Source of the DNA: Eublepharis macularius
Taxonomy: Eukaryota; Chordata; Lepidosauria; Squamata; Eublepharidae
Length of the DNA stretch: 64,000 bases
Direction: 5' to 3'
Assembly: GCF_028583425.1 (NCBI RefSeq)
Contig: NC_072790.1
Coordinates: 152,700,397-152,764,396 of the forward strand
Numbering within the stretch: position 1 is the first letter of the stretch; each line of letters opens with the position of its first letter. Made by a program: the position numbers and the translations under genes. This document shows, one piece after another, positions 23,720 through 34,659 of the stretch. Below the pieces are notes generated by a model. It saw only the letters and a program-made list of their open reading frames with translations, was not told the DNA's origin and did no database searches.

Positions 23720-24520
23720 TAGAAAACTGCAGTCTGTTTTGTGCTGTTCCGTGAGCATATTGGCATAGAAAGGGTTAATTGAAGGGTGCCAGTCCAGAGT
23801 TTTCATTTCTAAAATATTGTTCTGGAGTGTCTCTAACACATCCCACTGTTTTTTGTAGCACTGGTGTTTCTTTAGTGCCCGTTCCGGGCTGTTTTGTGCT
23901 GTTCCGGGAGCTTTTTGGCATGGAATGGGTTAATAAAAGCAGGGCAGTCCAGAGTTTTCATTTCTAAAACATTGTTCTGGAGTGTCTCTAACACATCCCA
24001 CTGTTTTTTGTAGCACTGGCGTTTCTTTAGTGCTCGTTCCAGGCTGTTCCGTGCTGTTCCGGGAGCTTTTTGGCATGGAAAGGGTTAATTGAAGGGTGCC
24101 AGTCCAGAGTTTTCATTTCTAAAATATTGTTCTGGAGTGTCTCTAACACATCCCCCTCTTTTTTGTGGCACTGGCATTTCTTTAGTGCCCGTTCCGGGCT
24201 GTTTTGTGCTGTTCTGGGAGCTTTTTGGCATGGAACGGGTTAATAAAAGCAGGGCAGTCCAGAGTTTTCATTTCTAAAATATTGTTCTGGAGTGTCTCTA
24301 ACACATCCCACTGTTTTTTGTGGCACTGGCATTTCTTTAGTGCCCGTTCCGGGCTGTTTTGAGCTGTTCCGGGAGCTTTTTGGCATGGAACGGGTTAATA
24401 AAAGCGGGGCAGTCCAGAGTTTTCATTTCTAAAATATTGTTCTGGAGTGTCTCTAACACATCCCCCTCTTTTTTGTGGCACTGGCATTTCTTTAGTGCCC
24501 GTTCCGGCCTGTTCCGTCTA
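23720..24520. repeat. 155-bp tandem array, five units (right arm)
   Basis: The inverted counterpart of the left array. TAGTGCCCG or TAGTGCTCG occurs at 23873, 24028, 24183, 24338 and 24493, again exactly 155 bp apart. One unit fewer than the left arm explains nearly all the arm-length difference (1704 versus 1552 bp). Confidence 0.95.
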
Positions 24521-24685
24521 ATTCCAGCTTTTACCCTGTCCCCAAGAAATCTGCTATGTTTACTAGGGATTGGATAATATGTGGTTACCCCTATGTCCAT
24601 GTCAGAATCTGAGGCTGTTGGGTTCGACCCTTGGACTGTGGCACCCTCCAGTGTCCTTTGTAGAGAGTCTTTGGGGCCTCAGTAC

Positions 24686-25032
24686 TAGGGTTGCCAGGCC
24701 CTCTTACCCTTCTGGCAGGAGAGGGGACCTGGCACTGACGTTTAGGATGTCCATGCATGCTCACAAGTTGAATGTGTGCTTCTGGTGCAATGATGCCACT
24801 TCTGGGAGTGATATCACCGTGCAGGCCCCAAGAGTGCTCTCAGGATTCACACTGGAACCGATTTGGGCCTCAAATGGGCCATTTTTTAAAGCATCAGCCC
24901 GGTGTGAAGCCTAGAAGGACTTGGGAGGCCCGTTCCTGTGCCTTTTCCCCTGCTGGCCAGGTGAATGGTGGGGGAGGGGTGGAGGCTTGGAGCAGGGAAT
25001 CCCCCACCCTTACTGGAGGATCAGCAACCCTA
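24686..25032. repeat. interspersed repeat with TAGGGTTGC termini
   Basis: Starts TAGGGTTGC and ends GCAACCCTA, an inverted pair, over 347 bp. The interior has paired short GC-rich motifs as in other squamate repeats. No target duplication of a fixed length was found, so the class is unknown. The Penelope element begins just past its right end. Confidence 0.5.
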
Positions 25033-25040
25033 CTGGAAGA

Positions 25041-26112
25041 AAAATCAAAAAGAGTCCAGTAGCACCTTTAAGACTAACCAATTTTATTGTAGCATAAGCT
25101 TTCGAGAATCAAGTTCTCTTCGTCAGATGCCTGATACAGATACTGGCCAAATACAGAAGAGCAGGAGAGAGAAGAGAGGCGGCAATTAGGGGGGGAGGGG
25201 GAGGGAGCAATCAAAACATTCCTTTGCTAGTATATGTAAACATCTCCTTTTGGTGTGTGTATCAGTTGGCTTCAAAGGAGTTTGCCCTGTTAGTTTGTAG
25301 CAGCCAAACAGCTAGACCATCCAATTCCAATGTAGTATGGGCCTTCGACAACCACAGCTCTCCCTGCCAGATGCATCTGACAAAGAGATCTGCGGTTCCC
25401 GAAAGCCCACACCAGGTGCCACTGAGCTCCCCCAGACCCCACCTCTGTAAAGGAAATCTGTTACCTGTGGTAATGTGATAACCATTCATAGTCCCTATTC
25501 AGTCCCAGCTTGACAGAGTCAAATTTGCATATGAATTCCAGTTCAGCAGCCTCCCGTTGGATTTTGTTTTTGAAAGGTTTCTGTTGAACTACAGTGACCT
25601 TTAAGTCTTTGATGGAATGTCCTGGTAGATTGAAGTGTTCTCCCACTGGTTTCTGGACGTTTCCATTTCTAATGTCAGATTTGTGTCCATTTATTCTTTT
25701 GCGTAGAGGTTGGCTGGTTTGTCCAATGTACAGAGCAGAAGGACATTGTTGGCACATGAGGGCATATATCAGATTGGAGGATGAGCAGCTGTAAGAGCCA
25801 GAGATAGTGTAGTTGATGCCATTGGGTCCTGTAATTGTATTCCCTGGGTAGATATAGGGGCAGAGCTGGCATCTGGGTCTGTTGCAGGGCCTGGTACCTG
25901 TGCTGGTGATTCTGCTGGCCGATTCATGATTGTAAGTGAGAAGTCGTTTAAGATTGGGGGGCTGTCTGTAGGCAAGGAAAGGTCTTCCACCCAGGGCTTC
26001 TGAGAGAGAGGTATCATTTTCCAGGATGGGTTGTAGCTCACTGATGATACGTTGGATGGGTTTGAGCTGGGAGCTATAGGTGACAACCAGTGGTGTTGTC
26101 TGCACCTCTGCA
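25041..26112 (-). mobile_element. Penelope-like element, 5'-truncated
   Basis: A perfect 12-bp duplication CCTACTGGAAGA (25029-25040 and 26113-26124) flanks a 1072-bp insertion. The minus strand carries the C-terminal GIY-YIG coding part (26105-25461), then a 3' UTR with CATCTGACGAAGAG, CGAAAGCTTATGCTAC and GGTGCTACTGGACTC. The reverse-transcriptase domain is missing through 5' truncation. It sits at the edge of the repeat at 24686-25032. Confidence 0.92.
25461..26105 (-). pseudogene. GIY-YIG endonuclease part of a Penelope-like protein
   Basis: The open frame has 214 codons from its first GTG, but this is not a real start: the frame is the C-terminal remnant of a longer RT-endonuclease protein. 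A cysteine cluster CNRPRCQLC lies at residues 74-82. The GIY-YIG core is LIYALMC (112-118) and ALYIGQT (124-130), followed by RKRINGH (135-141), EHFNLPGH (156-163) and an EAAELE helix. In Penelope-like elements this nuclease nicks the target DNA for primed reverse transcription. The frame runs unbroken to its natural stop, suggesting a fairly young copy. No autonomous function is expected without the RT domain. Confidence 0.88.
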
Positions 26113-26124
26113 CCTACTGGAAGA

Positions 26125-27597
26125 GGATGGAGTTAGACTCACCCTGTATCCTTTCTGTCCCATGCTGGGCCTCTCCACAGTCTATCAGAGAAAGCCTGAG
26201 CATGTCCTCCATGGCAGCTTGCTGACTCTCCATTTAAAGGAGTCACTAGAGCCCCACACATACAGGAAGTTCCAGGGAAATTCCACAAGAGTGAGTATTC
26301 CTGTGAGACTTGAGATGGGGTGTGTGTGGCTTTCTCCCTCACTGGGGAATTTCCCTGGTCATCTTCTGGGCCTCCTGGCCAGATATCAGCAGACTCAGCT
26401 ATTAGGCATGGCTCCTTAAAGGGGCAACATTGCTTTACCAGCACTGCTGGCCTTTTGAACCCTGCTGCTGTTCCAAGACTCGCCAGCTTCTTGTTGCAGC
26501 ACAACACAGGCAGAACCATATCACTGGACCCACTGAGTGGCAGATGGTTGCCTCTTCCATCTGCTGGCTTCCGTAACTGCAATGGTGGACTCCCCAACTT
26601 TGGAGAGTCCACATATATTGCACAGATTAGATGAGGCAAGTCAATAAATAGCCTCTGTGTACAGTCTATATACAGATACAAAAGTGGTTGTGAAAACAGA
26701 AAAGCAGAAGGAAGCTCTTAGCTTGTCAAACGACTGTGTTTAAGATCTGTTGTGCTATCTAATCTATAGCCATATTGGACCACACTAATGTAATGCATGT
26801 TTCAACTTGACTGAAATCCTCAGTGCATAATTTTCTGCCAGAATATGGCTGGAAAGTGGCTGGAATTATTAATTCCTGCTTTTGGCTTGTGGCACAGCAC
26901 AGTTTGCATTATGTATGTTGAGTGCTGAAATGTGAAGACTTCTGCCTTGAACCGGGAGTTTGATGGTTATGTGACCCCTCTTGGCTTCAGTAAAACAGTA
27001 AAAAATAGACACATTATGATGATCCTTGAGTATGTTAGCAAATGTAATCCTGTTGGGTGTACAATTTTGTGGGAGAAAAAAAACAGACACAAAAGGTACA
27101 TATGTAAATGTACAATCTCTGTCACATTTGGGAATTCAGCGTAATGTGCCTCTGATGACTTCCAGCTGTGCTGCCACAAAATGAGCGTTTTGTAGGATTG
27201 CCAGCTTTCCCTTATGCTGAATATCCCAGTAGAGTTGCTCAGTTTGCTATAGCAGCAGAAAATCTAAGAAAAGACCTTTATTATTACAGACGTTGTAGTA
27301 AGCAGTCATGGAGATGGATGATCTTTTGTATATTTGCATTGTGACCAAGTGCTGTTTATATGTATATGAGTTTGGGTTTTAAATTGCATTGTTTTTTATT
27401 ATTGTAACAACCACTCAACCATAAAACTTTGATAATAAATTGTAATTGTCCACATTACATACTGAATTCAGAATGGATCGACTTTTAACACTTGATCCCA
27501 AACATTGTTGCTGAGACCTGAACTGTGCTGAATGTTAACATGGGCTCTGAAGGCTGTGAGGACTGGAGCAGTTAAAGAATGTCAAACACCAACAGCA
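26125..27597. other. stretch without a supported gene
   Basis: Moderately GC-rich to about 26640, then AT-rich. Open frames up to 180 codons (26139-26681, minus) show no family motif and overlap frames on the other strand. Confidence 0.4.
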
Positions 27598-28345
27598 AAT
27601 AGATTTATTTATTTATTTTATTACATTTGTATTCCACTCTTCCTGAAGCCAGGCTCAGAGTGGATCACAGAAGATATATAAAACAGGTAGCATAAAAATT
27701 AAAACCCTTCAGTAAAAACTTCATGGCATCCTTATTGTACAATTTATCTATATACAAGAAACCATGGGGATGAGTGGCAAGCTGCTTCATGTTGAACAGA
27801 CACCCCCCCCCCCGAGTGGAAGGCTGGTTAAGGGAGGACACTCACCTCAACCACCATATGCCTGGTAGAACAACTCTGTCTTGCAGGTCCACTAGAAGGT
27901 TAGTAGATCCTGCCAGGTTCGAGTCTCTACAGTCAGAGAGTTCCACCAGGTCAGTGCCAGGGCCAAAAAGGCCGTTGCCCGGGTTGAGACAAGATGAACA
28001 TCCTTGGGGCCAGGGACCACCAGCAGGTGTTGGTCTGCTGAATGAAGGGCTCTCCAGGGAACATATGGTGAGAAGTATGCTGGTCCCAGTCCACTAAGGG
28101 CTTTAAAGGTCAGTACCAAGACCTTGAACCTAATCTGGAATTCCACTGGGAGCCAGTGCAGCTGGTGCAAAACCAGTGGTATGTGACCGGAATGTTAGAA
28201 TGCATGCAGCCACATTCTGGACCAGTTGCAACTTCTAGAGTAGGGACAAGGGCAGCCCAGCATAGAGTGAGTTGCAATAGTCCAATCTGGAGGTGACCAT
28301 TGTATGGATCACAGCAGCAAGGTCAGGGGCTGAAAGGTAAAAATT
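27598..28345 (-). mobile_element. L2/CR1-type LINE, short 3' fragment
   Basis: Minus-strand traces read LHWLPVEFQIRFKVLVLTFKAL, then VVPGPKDVHLVSTRATAF and WWNSL, the same C-terminal order as the LINE at 15301-16790. The 3' end at 27598 is a TAAA-rich tail next to a TGGAATACAAATG-like terminus. Only the last 750 bp or so is present. Confidence 0.85.
27801..27813. repeat. C homopolymer
   Basis: A run of C residues interrupts the LINE 3' UTR. Confidence 0.8.
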
Positions 28346-29598
28346 TGCATTCACAAGCACTTTCCTCTTGCACTTTGTAGGGTCCTGCCCCAATATAAAA
28401 TCACATACAATGAAGGATATTATTTTTCTAGTATTAAAAAATTAAAATAATATCCGAGCAATATTAACGGTCAGCATGCTCATGATGAATATGACCTTGA
28501 AATTCTTCAGCTTGGTTTGTTTCTGTCAGCACTGTCCTGTTTCTCCTTAAAAGTGAGGGGAAAGTCTAATGTATGTCAAAATTCAATGTTGTGCTTTATT
28601 AGGAACAACAATCTTATTTAGAAGTCTAAATATGTACAGAGATGAGTCATAGTCTAACCAGTAAACAGGAGCCTGACTCATAGCCTTCTCCCTACAACTT
28701 CCCTTGAGCCTTTGTAAAAGCAAAATCATAGTACTTCTTCAGCTGTACAAATTGTTCCTCACTAGCAGATTGTTTTTCATCTGCTGCATAATTTATTTGT
28801 TGGAATCTAGGGCTCTCACAGTACACAGCAATTTCCCTCTTTCAGGTTCTCTTAACAGAGTTGTCTTGAGTTGACTTTGTCATGAATAAAGTCCACCATC
28901 ACATCTACGGTATTTAGGACAGATTGATATAGCAAAGTGAATACAGACAGACTAAACTCTTCTGAAACACACTGTAAAGATGCCGTGCTCCTTGCTTATG
29001 ATTTGCAGGATTCCATTTTCAGCTTCATGTATGCAATTGCAGAGAGAAATATATGAGCATTAGTAGGAACTGAGCCATGCACAGATCCACCCAGCAGTGG
29101 CCATTTCTGTGGCCTTGGAAGATTTTTTTTTGAATAGCTGTGATCGTGGAGATAGCATTTGCTGTAATTAGCACCCCCCACACACAACTTGGAAATGAGA
29201 AATGAGATCTTCTCACACAGATATATCTGATTCTTCTCTCATCTACCTCTGACTCACTTCTGTGGACGTGTATTTATTTATATATTTACTTCTGAAAGGG
29301 TGATACTGTAAAGCATGAGAATAGAATACGGCAAGAGTATCTTCTAGCTATTTGGCTTTTCCCTGAGAACTTCTGCTGGACAGAAAAAAAAGAAGGCAAC
29401 AGATGTATGGTAGGCTTGGGAGCAGAGGGGTATATTAAGGATTTTTTAAAAACCCTCTGTCTTTCCCTGTCCTACCCCATCCTCTATCATGATTTGCCTG
29501 CTCCTTTCTTCTATTAGGCTAATAATAGTATACTAGAATGTGTCAGGCAAAAACACCTCTACTTATTAGAGAATGTGAGCCCTCCAGAAGCACTGAAA
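28346..29598. other. AT-rich stretch without a supported gene
   Basis: No coding, RNA or element signature was recognised. Confidence 0.45.
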
Positions 29599-29599
29599 C

Positions 29600-30015
29600 A
29601 GCAGTGTGATTGTTGTTGTGGATTTTCCAGGCTGTATAGCCGTGGTCTTGCCATTGTAGTTCCTGACATTTTTCCAGCAGCTGTGACTGGCATCTTCAGA
29701 GGTGTAGCGCCAAAAGACAGAGATCTCTCAGTGTCACAGTGTGGAGAAGATGTTGGCAGGCCATTTATATCTACTCAGGTGGGGTTGAGCTGAGTCATCC
29801 TGTAAGAGTTTCCCAGGGTGTGGAATGCTAATGGAGGAAGGCTTCACTGTATCCTGAGGAAGTTCTTTTGCATATGGATTGGTGCGTGATATGCTAATCT
29901 TCTCTGCAGGGCTATTGTAGGATGTATTTTGTTAGCCTGGTGTTTTTCAGGACTGGAAACTATGCTCTATTCATTCTTACAGTCTCTTCTTTCCTGTTGA
30001 AATTGTGCTTTTGCT
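29600..30015 (-). repeat. probable Penelope-like 3' region, second family
   Basis: On the minus strand the order CTCTGAAGATGCCAGTCACAG, a GGAACTACAATGGCAAGACC stretch and GGCTATACAGCCTGG resembles a repeat widespread in lizards. Its CTGAAGATGCC...GAACTACA layout parallels the Penelope 3' UTR at 25041-25460. No coding region is left and no target duplication was found. Confidence 0.5.
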
Positions 30016-30985
30016 TATGATTGGTGATTGGTCAAAAGGTTGTGCACAGAAAATTCAATAAGGAATAGTACTGCTTGGCATGAACATGGACTAGGTATTT
30101 GGGTCGGATGGTGTGCCAGTCAGGAACTATCTGTTGTGTCATTTTCATCACTTCTGCTTATTGCTGCCCTTTGGAAAAAGAAACCAAGAGACAATTGCAG
30201 CTGCAGAAAAAAATGGACTGACAAAAATAATGTTCAGATGTGGCCTGTTTGCTTCCTTCACAAAGCCTTGGAGATTAATGAACAGTGAATGTTCAGCTTC
30301 AATTTTAATTAGCTTTTTTTTCCTGAGAGCACACCCCTAATGACAGTGATTGAGGGGGCAATGTAGCTACTTCCATTAAAGGAAAACTGACTGTGTGAAT
30401 GAACCATGAGACATCCAAGGAACAATTGTTCCATATTTCCAGGAGTGCTTGCTCAAAGCACACTTACTGGGTGTTATACTTTTTGCAAACAGTAACAGAG
30501 GCCTTGGACAGGATACAAAGTGTGACAGCTAAACTAGGCTGCTTTTATAATGTAAAGGTTGCCTTTTGGATGCCTTCAGGTGACATTCTATCTAGCCTCC
30601 CTAAAACCACAAACACACATACACTCAAAACATTTGATCTTTCTCAGTTGCTATCAGTTAAGTTCCTTCCACGATAAAATCAGGAATCAGTGTAAGTATA
30701 AATATAATCAGAAAACATCTACAAGCAGTGCAATCCTGTATGTCCCACTGGAGCAGGAACATATGGCCACCCATTTAACTTTGGTGCTGCCTGTTCTGTC
30801 TCAAAGGACTTTCAGAAGGAAGTTATATTGGCATGCGAGCATGGTCAACTACAGAAAGAAGAGCATGCTCTCTTTCTCATAGAAACTCCAGCAGCATCCA
30901 CCAATTGCAGGAGAACCACCATTGATAGCTCCGTGTCAGGAAAAGACTGCAATTTCACCCACTGCCTGCCTGTGTCACTCCCCTC
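30016..30985. other. stretch without a supported gene
   Basis: Nothing beyond short chance open frames was seen. Confidence 0.45.
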
Positions 30986-30989
30986 CCCT

Positions 30990-31330
30990 GCAGTGCCGTA
31001 GTGATGATCGCTGGCACCCGGGGGCAGCTCCAGGGCTGTTGGTGCCCCTGTGATCACTCGGACTGCATGATGACATCACTTCCTAAAAGTGACATCATCA
31101 CACAGGGTACGCCACCCCCAGGAGTGCACCCATGATTCTATGTGCTCCTGGCCAGCAGCTGCAAGCTAGCCACCCCATCAATGCAGCAGGAAGCCGGGAT
31201 GGCACGCGGGCAATCTCCCAGCCCTCCAGCTCAGCTGCCAGTGCTGCCATCTCTAGCTCTGCAGTGCATGCTCCTGGCCGGCAGCTGTGCCCAGTGCCCC
31301 CTCTTTGTCGGCGCCAGGGACAATAGACCC
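30990..31330. repeat. GC-rich interspersed repeat related to 5566-6000
   Basis: Shares the order GTGCC...GATGACATCACTTCC...GTGACATCATCACAC and the CTGGCCAGCAGCTGCA-type GC-rich interior with the block at 5566-6000. Overlapping open frames on both strands are attributed to base composition. Confidence 0.5.
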
Positions 31331-32068
31331 CTCTGCCCCCCGTATATCCAGCCCTGCTTCCCTGCAAAGAGTAGGTGCACAGGGCACAAAGACCCCTCAA
31401 TTACCAAGCGCCTCAACAGAGGCACCTGGCTGGAGGAGCACACTTCCCAGCTCGGAGGGGATGCACACCCTAGGTGCTGACAGGGCACTTACAAACCCCA
31501 TTTCTGGCAAGGGCCAGGCTGCTATCCAAAGCACCATTCACTTACAAGCAGCCCACAAAACTCTACCACTCTGAAAAACACACACCCCTCTCACAAAAAA
31601 GTAAAAAAAAAAAAGGCTGTGGGATCAAGAAATCTATGACCAGGCTGTAACCCATAGCCTCCGACACTTAGATCTAGCACCCGCATTTCAGGGCCAGTAC
31701 AGGCAGTTCCCCAGAGACATGCAAAGAGGGTCTAGAGGCCCCTCTGCAACTCAGATGTCTCCACCAGCCACATGGGACAAGACAGAGAATATCTTGCTGA
31801 TCAGCGAGGCTCAGTGGAAAGGATAGCATGCCTAGGGCTCCAGAAGCGACCCCCATATGGGCAGTGGGGGAGGAGGACTAAAGACCAGGGTCTGACTTCT
31901 CCCCTCAACAACAGCCAAAAGGGTGAGAGGGTTGGTCTAGCCAATGAGGTGCCCCAAAGAGCCATCATTTTGACTGGCAGTCATTCCACAAGTCCTGATC
32001 CAATCATCCTTGATGGCAGCCTTACATGGACCTTGGTCTCTGCCCCCATTTGCCAAACATCTGCCTGG
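31331..32068. other. stretch without a supported gene
   Basis: An A-rich run lies near 31600. No family-level similarity was recognised. Confidence 0.45.
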
Positions 32069-32076
32069 CTTACCAG

Positions 32077-32862
32077 TAGAGGTGGGCATGAACAGGAAAA
32101 ACAAACGAACATGATGTTCATTGTTCGTTGCCATCCACAAACAGGGAATCACAAACAACCATGAACATGACCCTGTTCATGAACATGTTCGTGGTTGGCT
32201 GTTTGTGGGAGGGAGGGGGGAGATTTGGAAGCGAAGAAAGTTCCCTGCGCCATTTGCAAATGGTGTGGGGAACCTCCTTCCCTTCAAAGTCTCCCTCCTT
32301 CCAGCCAGCTTGAGGAAGAGGAGGAGACTTTGTCAGGAAACCCCTGACAAGTGGCTGAGTCGGGGGTGAAGTGCCCCTCTCCCTGCTGCTGTGCAGCAGC
32401 AGGGAGAAGGGCATTTCACCCCGGCAGGCTGCACTCAGCCGCTTGTCAGGGGTTTCTTTGACAAGCAGCTGAGTTGGGGATTTAAATGTCCCTATTCCTG
32501 CACTGTGCAGCAGCAGGGAGAGGGATATTTAAACCACAGCAGGCTGCAATCAGCCCTTGTCAGGGTTTCCCCTGACAAGAGGCTGAGTTGGGGGTGAAGT
32601 GCCCCTGGGCTTAGATTGGGGTTTCCATGGCAACAGGAGTTCAGACAAAGTTCAGAAAGTCCATGCCTACCATTACCAAGGGAATTGATTGAATGGTGCC
32701 AGACTGTCTGGCTTGATGAACGGCTGATGAACACCATGAACAGGGCTTAGAACGAATACATGTTTATCTGGAACGGGGCCTCATGAACAGCTTGCTCGCG
32801 AACAGCTGATCGGGCTGTTCATGGCTTTTTTTTGTTCGTATTGCTGTTCGTGCCCACCTCTA
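32077..32862. mobile_element. hAT-type MITE (TAGAGGTGGGC end)
   Basis: The 786-bp element has inverted ends: TAGAGGTGGGCATGAAC on the left, and TAGAGGTGGGCACGAAC on the right read in reverse. It is flanked by a perfect 8-bp duplication CTTACCAG (32069-32076 and 32863-32870). TGTTCG/GAACA motifs crowd both ends. The interior has partly tandem blocks of about 115 bp (32345-32600) with GCAGCAGCAGGGAG. It shares a CCAGACTGTCTGGC segment with the MITEs at 7057 and 34660, so they are related. No transposase frame is present. Confidence 0.92.
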
Positions 32863-32970
32863 CTTACCAGAGGCCAGCAGTGCTGTGGGAGAGTGTTAGA
32901 CCCTCTTAGAGCAGCAGAGACACAGATGGGCAGCATTCCAAATCCTACCCTGCTTCCTGTAATGTGTCTG

Positions 32971-33133
32971 AGGGCCAAACTACAAGTGACAAATGACACT
33001 TGAACGGCAAGTGAACAGACTCACATGTATTCCTCCCTGCTACATGGTCGAGTGGAGCGCAAGTGAACAAGGAGGAATACATGAGGCTGTTCACTTGCCG
33101 TTCAAGTGTCATTTGTCACTTGTAACTTGGCCC
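32971..33133. mobile_element. palindromic MITE, 163 bp
   Basis: The two halves are inverted copies. The left starts AGGGCCAAACTACAAGTGAC, and the right ends with its reverse (GTAACTTGGCCCT) after TGCCGTTCAAGTGTCATTTG. About 60 bp of each half can pair around a central loop with GGTCGAGTGG. No clear target duplication was seen. Such foldback MITEs are non-coding and depend on other transposases. Confidence 0.8.
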
Positions 33134-33139
33134 TAAGAG

Positions 33140-33838
33140 GGAAGAATGTGGTGAGTGGGAAGCTAAGTGTGGTCTCAGCCCCCAATGTGCCACTGGACTT
33201 CTGCTCTTTTTTGCAGCAGAACAAAACAGGTCCACTAACACATGGAACATCTTCAGGAGCAACCCCATCCATTCCAGCCCAGAACCAGATTCTGGGATGT
33301 CTGAAGGATCAGTCCTATGGGGAAGCAACAGATGGGGGAAGTGTAGTAGGGAGGAGTGTGGCGTTACTGTCATCTACAGGCAACAGACAGACAGGAAGAG
33401 ATGTGCTACAACACAGATTTTTGAACTGCCAAATGTGAAGAGGAAGTTTGGACACAGGGTGCCAAATCCCTTCATCCTGAGTGATGTCTGTGTGTGTGCA
33501 CACTGCTCCCAAGAGCCTCTTGGAGGCAGATTGAATCAGCCCTTGTGCTGTTTTCACACAAGCAAGGCAGACTTGCTGGTCAGGGAAAATGCTCCTGGAG
33601 CTGGGATGGAAATGCAGTCTGAGAGGATTGCCAGGAACTGTGATGGCTGTGCACCTTGTCTCCTGGTTAGATTGCCACCTGCCTGAAAGAAAACAATAAA
33701 TGTGCAACAATGGTGAGGCCAGATAGGCTGTACCTCAGGAGGGTCCATGGCCCCATGGGGGGGGGGGTTGCAGACCTCATTTAGGCAGAGGCAATGAGCA
33801 TCCAAATGGCTCTTACTCATCCAGCCAGGTGGCAACCC
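33140..33838. other. stretch without a supported gene
   Basis: A nine-base G run lies near 33760 and AATAAA at about 33694. Open frames of 110-196 codons overlap on opposite strands and carry no recognised motif. Confidence 0.4.
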
Positions 33839-33839
33839 T

Positions 33840-34435
33840 GTCATGAGCTGCAAGCATCTCCCACCCCTCCCCCCATCCAAGGCAGCTTTATCAAGCAGGC
33901 TGCAGGTTCCAGCCTGCACAAGGGCAAAATCAACAGCTGCCCATAGATGGGCTTTCTCTGTGGTGGCCCCTACCCTGTGGAACAGTCTGTCTGAGGTCAG
34001 GAGAGCCCCCACTCTCCTTGCTTTCTGCAAACGATGCAAAACTGAATTATTCAAAAAGGCTTTTTTACTCTTATAGGAGAGCAGTATTGTAGGGAGGGGG
34101 GGTCTCTGATGCTTCGCTAAGGAGTTAGGGACCATAGACTTCACTACTATGTTGCCTTACATATTATCTGTTGCTTAAAATATGTACTCCTATATGCTAC
34201 CTGTGCTTCATGTTGTCTAATTTTAGTCCTAGAATTGATTATGTTCTGTTTCAACATTTCTTCAACTCAGTATTGGATCCTTGCTAATGCTATGTCTTTG
34301 TAAACTTTTATCTGTTTACTGTATGGCATTGTATATGGAAACGTCCTTGATACTGATTGTACTGATCTCACACTATGTAATCCGCTTTGAGTCTCAGTGA
34401 GAAAAGTGGACTAAAAATGACATAAATAAATAAAA
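33840..34435 (+). mobile_element. L2/CR1-type LINE, 3' fragment
   Basis: The plus frame (33843-34076) ends with AFSVVAPTLWNSLSEV, RAPTLLAF and KTELFKKAFLLL, the C-terminal signature shared with the LINE copies at 10060-11640 and 53200-54473. The 3' UTR reaches the terminus TCCGCTTTGAGTCTCAGTGAG, then a CATAAATAAATAAAA tail. The 5' end is truncated. Confidence 0.85.
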
Positions 34436-34659
34436 CACAGTTGCTCTGGTGCCTCCATCTTTGTCAGGCAAGGGCCACAGTGCCTAGAGGGCAGGGTCTG
34501 GCCTTCCCCCCACATACATACCGCAACCACTGAATGTGGAAGCCAGCATTTGGGGGGAGGTATGACCCCAAACATGCAAGGGGAACGTGGTAGTTGGCAG
34601 TGAACAAGCAAGCCAGGGCAGCAGGCTCCCCAGCTTCCTACCTGCCAGTGTGTCCTCAC

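Larger units (their letters stand above)
20615..24542. mobile_element. 3.9-kb foldback (long inverted repeat) transposon, hAT-like ends
   Basis: Two long arms (20615-22318 and 22991-24542) are near-perfect reverse complements around a 672-bp unrelated spacer. The outer ends read GGGACAGGGTAAAAGC on both sides apart from one base at the tip. Flanking DNA repeats CAAGAAAT (20607-20614 and 24543-24550), a 7-8 bp target duplication that fits hAT. From outside inwards each arm has CGGAAC-rich DNA, a 155-bp tandem array, an AT-rich part and a copy of a short interspersed repeat. No transposase was recognised, so it is presumably mobilised in trans. I do not recognise a named family. Confidence 0.85.

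Noticed and set aside
20661..24520. CRISPR-like regular repeats
   Set aside because: The 155-bp units are directly adjacent with no unique spacers, and the genome is clearly vertebrate.
26139..26681. 180-codon minus-strand frame
   Set aside because: It overlaps a 104-codon plus-strand frame and has no recognised domain.
33554..34144. 196-codon minus-strand frame
   Set aside because: It runs antisense through a LINE fragment and shows no independent motif.
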